25,605 nucleotides of DNA, from contig BMAT01007596.1 in the NCBI GenBank assembly GCA_019649035.1, forward strand, positions 358,512-384,116, written 5' to 3'. A program made the translations under genes and the position numbers. This stretch comes from Elysia marginata (taxonomy: Eukaryota > Mollusca > Gastropoda > Plakobranchidae). The notes below the pieces were generated by a model. It had not been told where the DNA came from. It saw only the letters and a program-made list of their open reading frames with translations, and did not search any database. This document shows positions 22,147 to 25,605 of the stretch, piece after piece; the stretch's first letter is position 1; each line of letters opens with the position of its first letter.

Positions 22147-24857
22147 GATTATTTAAATCTAGGGTGTAGATTAGGCTCAGATTTAGTCCAGGACTTCGTT
22201 TATTTTGTTTTTGTTTTAGGCTCTGCGTGTTTTGTTTTCATTTTCAGGAGATAAAAGTCAAGATGTTGCTTATTAGAATTTGGAGAAAGATAAGAAAATA
22301 AGGAAAATGATGTATGAAAATACATTGAGGATAAATAAGAAATTAGGAAAGAGAAAAAGATAAAAAATATATATCGACAAAGACGTGATTTAAGAGAAGG
22401 AGAGAAATTATAATGAGATGCAAATGGATATGTTTAAAATTGGACTGATACAGTTAATACGAAGTTATATGAGGACATGACAAAATGAAAGACAACCTTG
22501 ACATAGCCCAGTCTTTTACTCGACCTTGTCGGGTATGCTCTTTAATTAGTGCTGAGTCCATTCTTACAGTCTTTACCTAAACTCGCGAAATTGCGGGTAT
22601 TTTATTAGTTTATTAAACATCCAAGCCGTTTGTTCACAAAACCCTGTTTCCGCACAAACCTGCTAGGGTAGCGTGATTGGCGTTAAAGTAAGCAAACATC
22701 TTGTAAGAAAAAGTCGTATTGCGACACAAACTATCTTTGTGGTCTTGTCTTCTATTTTTTCTCCTTTTGGCTTGCTGTTATGTGGGTTTAAAATTTCGGT
22801 AGTCTTCTTAGGCAACCCTGCTTTATTTTGTGTATAATCTTTTAATAATTTGAGATGTATTCTTTATAAATCTACTATCATAGTTTATGTTAATGTGAGG
22901 GAAAATCGCAAACTTTTAATGACCATGTCTGTTTCATACTCGCTCATACAAGCATTTTTACCTTATTGTTTTTCTTCCAAAATAATACTTTTCAATTTAA
23001 AAAAGAAACGAACAAGGAATGATACACTGCAATCTATTGATGCAGTAGTTTTTTTTTTCTTTTTGCACCGTAATAAATATGATAGCCTACTGTTATATTT
23101 TCCATAAAAAGAAAATTTAAGTAGTGTGAAAAGAATTCATTGTAATTATTTCGAACAAGTTTACATCCGTTTGATTTTAAAAGGATAAGATTTCTTTTTC
23201 TCTAACTTTCTCACCATTACACTCTCTGCCCCATATCGTAAGCGTGTCAGTTCGGAAAGTACGCTTAGTGTTTTGTAGCCTAATTGCAATCTTATTTAGT
23301 CTTCATAGTCTTTGCAATCTATAACGGTTATTCGTATCCCAATGTTTATTATTTCTTTGAAAGCTTCTGCTTTATTGTAACCTTATCCCCTTTCTTCAAA
23401 CTTTATTGCTTTGTTTAGTTAGCCTGTTTTGTTTCTTTCAAGATTTGTGTAAATGGTGTAGTGTCTATTCTTTACGTGCTGCATGCATTTAGATGTTACC
23501 CAGTTAAAATGATACTGATCCAAGCCTATATTAAGTAATTAAAACGGTGTTAACGATTCCCGTTGTTTTTGTACCTCACCATTGAAAGCCTAAGTGAAAT
23601 GGTACACTAAGTTGCTTTGTAGAAATTCTGTTGTATGAAAACATACACCATTGAAATGAACGCAGAATTTTGCTTTATACTTGTTTTTATTATGTATTGA
23701 TTGTTATTTCCGCGTGTTTATACGAATCTTTGTAGTTTTTTTAATCTCCGTATTGTATCTATTGGAATACCCCTTCGTCAACCTGTTTGTCCATTAGCTT
23801 ATTATCTTTTTCTGGCTTGGATGGTTTTAAGCCAGTTTTCTCTGATTCCGTTTAATAGTTATATAATCTGACAGAGTGACAAAATCGTTCCTCTTTTAGG
23901 GGCGTTTCTGTTTTTGTTGCATTGTCTGATACTCTCTAGTCTCTTTCTCTCTCTTCTTTCTTTTTCCTTCTCCATTGGAGTCAGTATTCATTAAAACGGG
24001 CTTGAATCAGCCCTGTTCATAACTTGTTAGCCAGCTTGCAAATAATTATACGTTTTATGAGGATCTAAATAAAAGTTTGTAGCAATAAATGCGAGAAAAA
24101 TATTTTTTAAATGCAAGATTTAGCTTTATATCTCAAATATGTTGCGTTTTTCAAAGTTTTACCATAATATACTCTAAACTACCTATCAACTTAAGTGTTA
24201 GAGAAACACATTAAGACTTGCTCTCCCTATGCTTATTCTTTGTTTCGGGTTTTTGTACATTTTTGTTTCAGCATGTACATATTTATCATATAATCTACAT
24301 GCTTATACTTTTGCGATAATTTTAATACTGTTGGAACATGTTTGCCCTAGAATAGTTTTTCTGGCCTTATGTTATAACAGCCTACAAAACAGTAGACTGT
24401 AAATTAAAGTATACTGTAGATTTTATTTACTACTATCACACTTTGGAGTGAAAATCGTTAGGATCAAATTTAAATCATTTTGTAATCTTTAGTTATTGTT
24501 ATTCATATTTCTATCAAAATTCCTAAAGTAAGAAGTCAGCAAGTAGTGTGTAAAATTGAGTTAGGCCTACACCATGCGGGTCCATAAAATCAGAGACTTG
24601 CTTGCTAAAACTTAAAGCTAACAAAAGGCATTCGTAAAACGGACATAAAAAACAGTGGTGTTTTTTTGTTTCTTGAGAGGGAACTAGCGTGATTCGAAAC
24701 CTCCATTGGCCATATTACTTCCATGTGAGAAACAAAAAGTTGCAATAAAGCTTATTGTGCCATAGCAATATTGCATACCTCTGGACAGATACAGATGTAA
24801 GAACAGCAAAAGTAAATGAGTAACACTAGAAAAATGTAGTATTAGAATTAAGAACAG
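22147..24857. other. AT-rich unique stretch
   Basis: T-rich unique DNA with a short CT tract at about 23935-23973. Two acceptor-like sites end near 22220 and 22248, and the frame after the second stops within 20 codons. The 85-codon frame at 22850-23107 has no motif. A weak tRNA-like patch lies near 22668-22725. No gene is supported. Confidence 0.5.
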
Positions 24858-24887
24858 CAGTAGCAGCGGGGGAGCAGAAGCAGTAGA

Positions 24888-24955
<68 letters not shown>

Positions 24956-24971
24956 GAGGAGGAGGAGGAGG
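24858..24971. repeat. Compound AGC/AGT/AGG array
   Basis: An irregular AGC/AGT/AGA lead-in is followed by (AGC)6 at 24888-24905, (AGT)16 at 24906-24953 and (AGG)6 at 24954-24971, with no bases between blocks. The minus-strand frame (Pro, Thr, Ala runs) is a repeat shadow. Confidence 0.96.
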
Positions 24972-25380
24972 GGTTAGTAAAAATAGCTGCCGTAGTGGCA
25001 ATAGTTGTGAAAGTAGCAATTATTTAGTCATTGTAATAGACGTAGGAGTAATAGGAGCAGTCGTAGGGTCGTGGTACATAGCAATAGACATTATTCTTAT
25101 TTTGGACCTGAAGGTCTGGCTTGGCTTGTAGACACAGCATTTTGGGAAAATGCTCTTTACATATAAGCTTATTTTCTTTCACCACCAAGGTCTAAAACGA
25201 TAACTTAGCTGAAGGAATCAAAAGAATTTGCTTCTTTGCCACTGTGAAAGTGTGTTTAAACAACCGCTCCTCGCAGAGTTCAGAAGTTATATTTGTTGAG
25301 TATAATTTGCGAAGAAATGCTTAGAACTTTTTTGTTCAGTTAGCACAACAGGATTTTTTTTGTTCGTAGTTGTACGTTCA
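24972..25380. other. Unique stretch between two AGC/AGT arrays
   Basis: Loosely AGT/AGC-like units persist to about 25080, followed by unique sequence. No gene is seen. Confidence 0.5.
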
Positions 25381-25397
25381 TCAGCAGCAGCCGTAAG

Positions 25398-25516
25398 AGT
25401 AGTACTAGCAGCAGTAACAGTAGTAGTAGCAGCAGTAACAGTAGTACTAGCAGCAGTAACAGTAGTACCAGCAGCAGTAACAGTAGTACTAGCAGCAGTA
25501 ACAGTAGTAGTAGCAG
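25398..25516. repeat. 21-bp minisatellite, about 5.7 copies
   Basis: Units start at 25398, 25419, 25440, 25461 and 25482, with a partial unit at 25503. The consensus is seven triplets: AGT AGT ACT AGC AGC AGT AAC. Differences between units are confined to the third triplet (ACT, AGT or ACC). Because 21 is a multiple of three and there is no stop, the minus-strand frame reads a regular Thr/Val/Ala/Ser heptad. This is a by-product of the repeat, not evidence of a gene. Confidence 0.95.
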
Positions 25517-25569
25517 GCGTGAGATTAATAATAGCATCAGCAATAGCAGTGGTAGCTACAGTAATCATT

Positions 25570-25605
<36 letters not shown>
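25570..25605. repeat. CAG then AGT array reaching the window end
   Basis: GCA/CAG units (25570-25593) pass directly into AGT units that continue to the last base. The array is cut by the window edge, so its length is unknown. Confidence 0.95.

Noticed and set aside
22668-22725. Weak tRNA-like patch with TAGCGTGATTGG as an A-box
   Set aside because: The expected B-box position lacks a GTTCGA-like core, so the A-box match alone is not enough.
24690-24760. GTTTCGAATCA on the minus strand resembling a B-box
   Set aside because: No A-box at suitable spacing and no tRNA-like fold upstream.
24684-25019. 111-codon minus-strand frame with poly-Pro, poly-Thr and poly-Ala
   Set aside because: The runs are exactly the AGG, AGT and AGC blocks read in one frame. 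Stop-free trinucleotide repeats give such frames automatically.
25287-25568. Thr-Thr-Val-Thr-Ala-Ala-Ser heptad protein on the minus strand, reminiscent of mucin-like repeats
   Set aside because: It follows from a 21-bp repeat without stops. A Leu-rich frame is also open in the same DNA, no signal peptide is seen and the flanks are non-coding in character.

Overview
This window reads as non-coding nuclear DNA from an animal. It is AT-rich with very high microsatellite density and several short interspersed elements with tRNA-like heads. I see no bacterial operons, ribosome binding sites, CRISPR arrays, rRNA genes or intact functional tRNA genes. Frequent AGGCCT-containing motifs, GATA, CT, AGT and AGC arrays, and a SINE tail of the GCGCTATATA type followed by ATT repeats fit an invertebrate such as a marine mollusc. 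That assignment is an impression and I cannot fix the species.

No protein-coding gene can be supported. The longest open frames (about 60 to 166 codons) fall into two groups. Some are translations of simple repeats: Leu or Ser runs from CT, CAG or TTC tracts, and a Thr-Thr-Val-Thr-Ala-Ala-Ser repeat from a 21-bp minisatellite. The others are short random-looking frames with no recognisable domain. The window is probably intergenic or lies inside a large intron. A few splice-like sites exist (acceptors ending near 2191 and 14999, a donor at 15172), but none delimits a convincing exon.

Layout. 1-400: degenerate TTC/TTG tract. 1000-1072: minus-strand tRNA-like SINE head. 2536-4575: unique DNA broken by CT, GA and TG arrays. 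5879-6172: degenerate ATC tract. 8135-8950: two different tRNA-derived elements on the plus strand, the second almost full length. 9187-9609: GATA, ATT and GA arrays. 10237-11075: two decayed tRNA-like heads. 11360-11441: a perfect 82-bp palindrome with no spacer. 12434-13443: a second copy of the 8657-8950 SINE family, reversed and lying between a long TCTA array and a complementary GA/GATA/GACA array. 14440-15260: CA/CT tract, then a 7-base N gap beside a C run. 16823-17129: possible SINE head, then an (AGT)20(AGC)12 array. 18645-18892: pyrimidine tract ending in (CT)21. 18893-24857: a long AT-rich stretch, nearly repeat-free except for (GA)21 and a spaced inverted repeat. 24858 to the end: AGC/AGT/AGG compound array, a 21-bp minisatellite and a final CAG/AGT array that runs off the window.

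The observations most worth following are the perfect palindrome, the two-copy SINE family with its conserved internal body, the SINE flanked by complementary microsatellite arms, and the repeated AGT/AGC compound arrays in one orientation. I found no evidence of a novel gene system.
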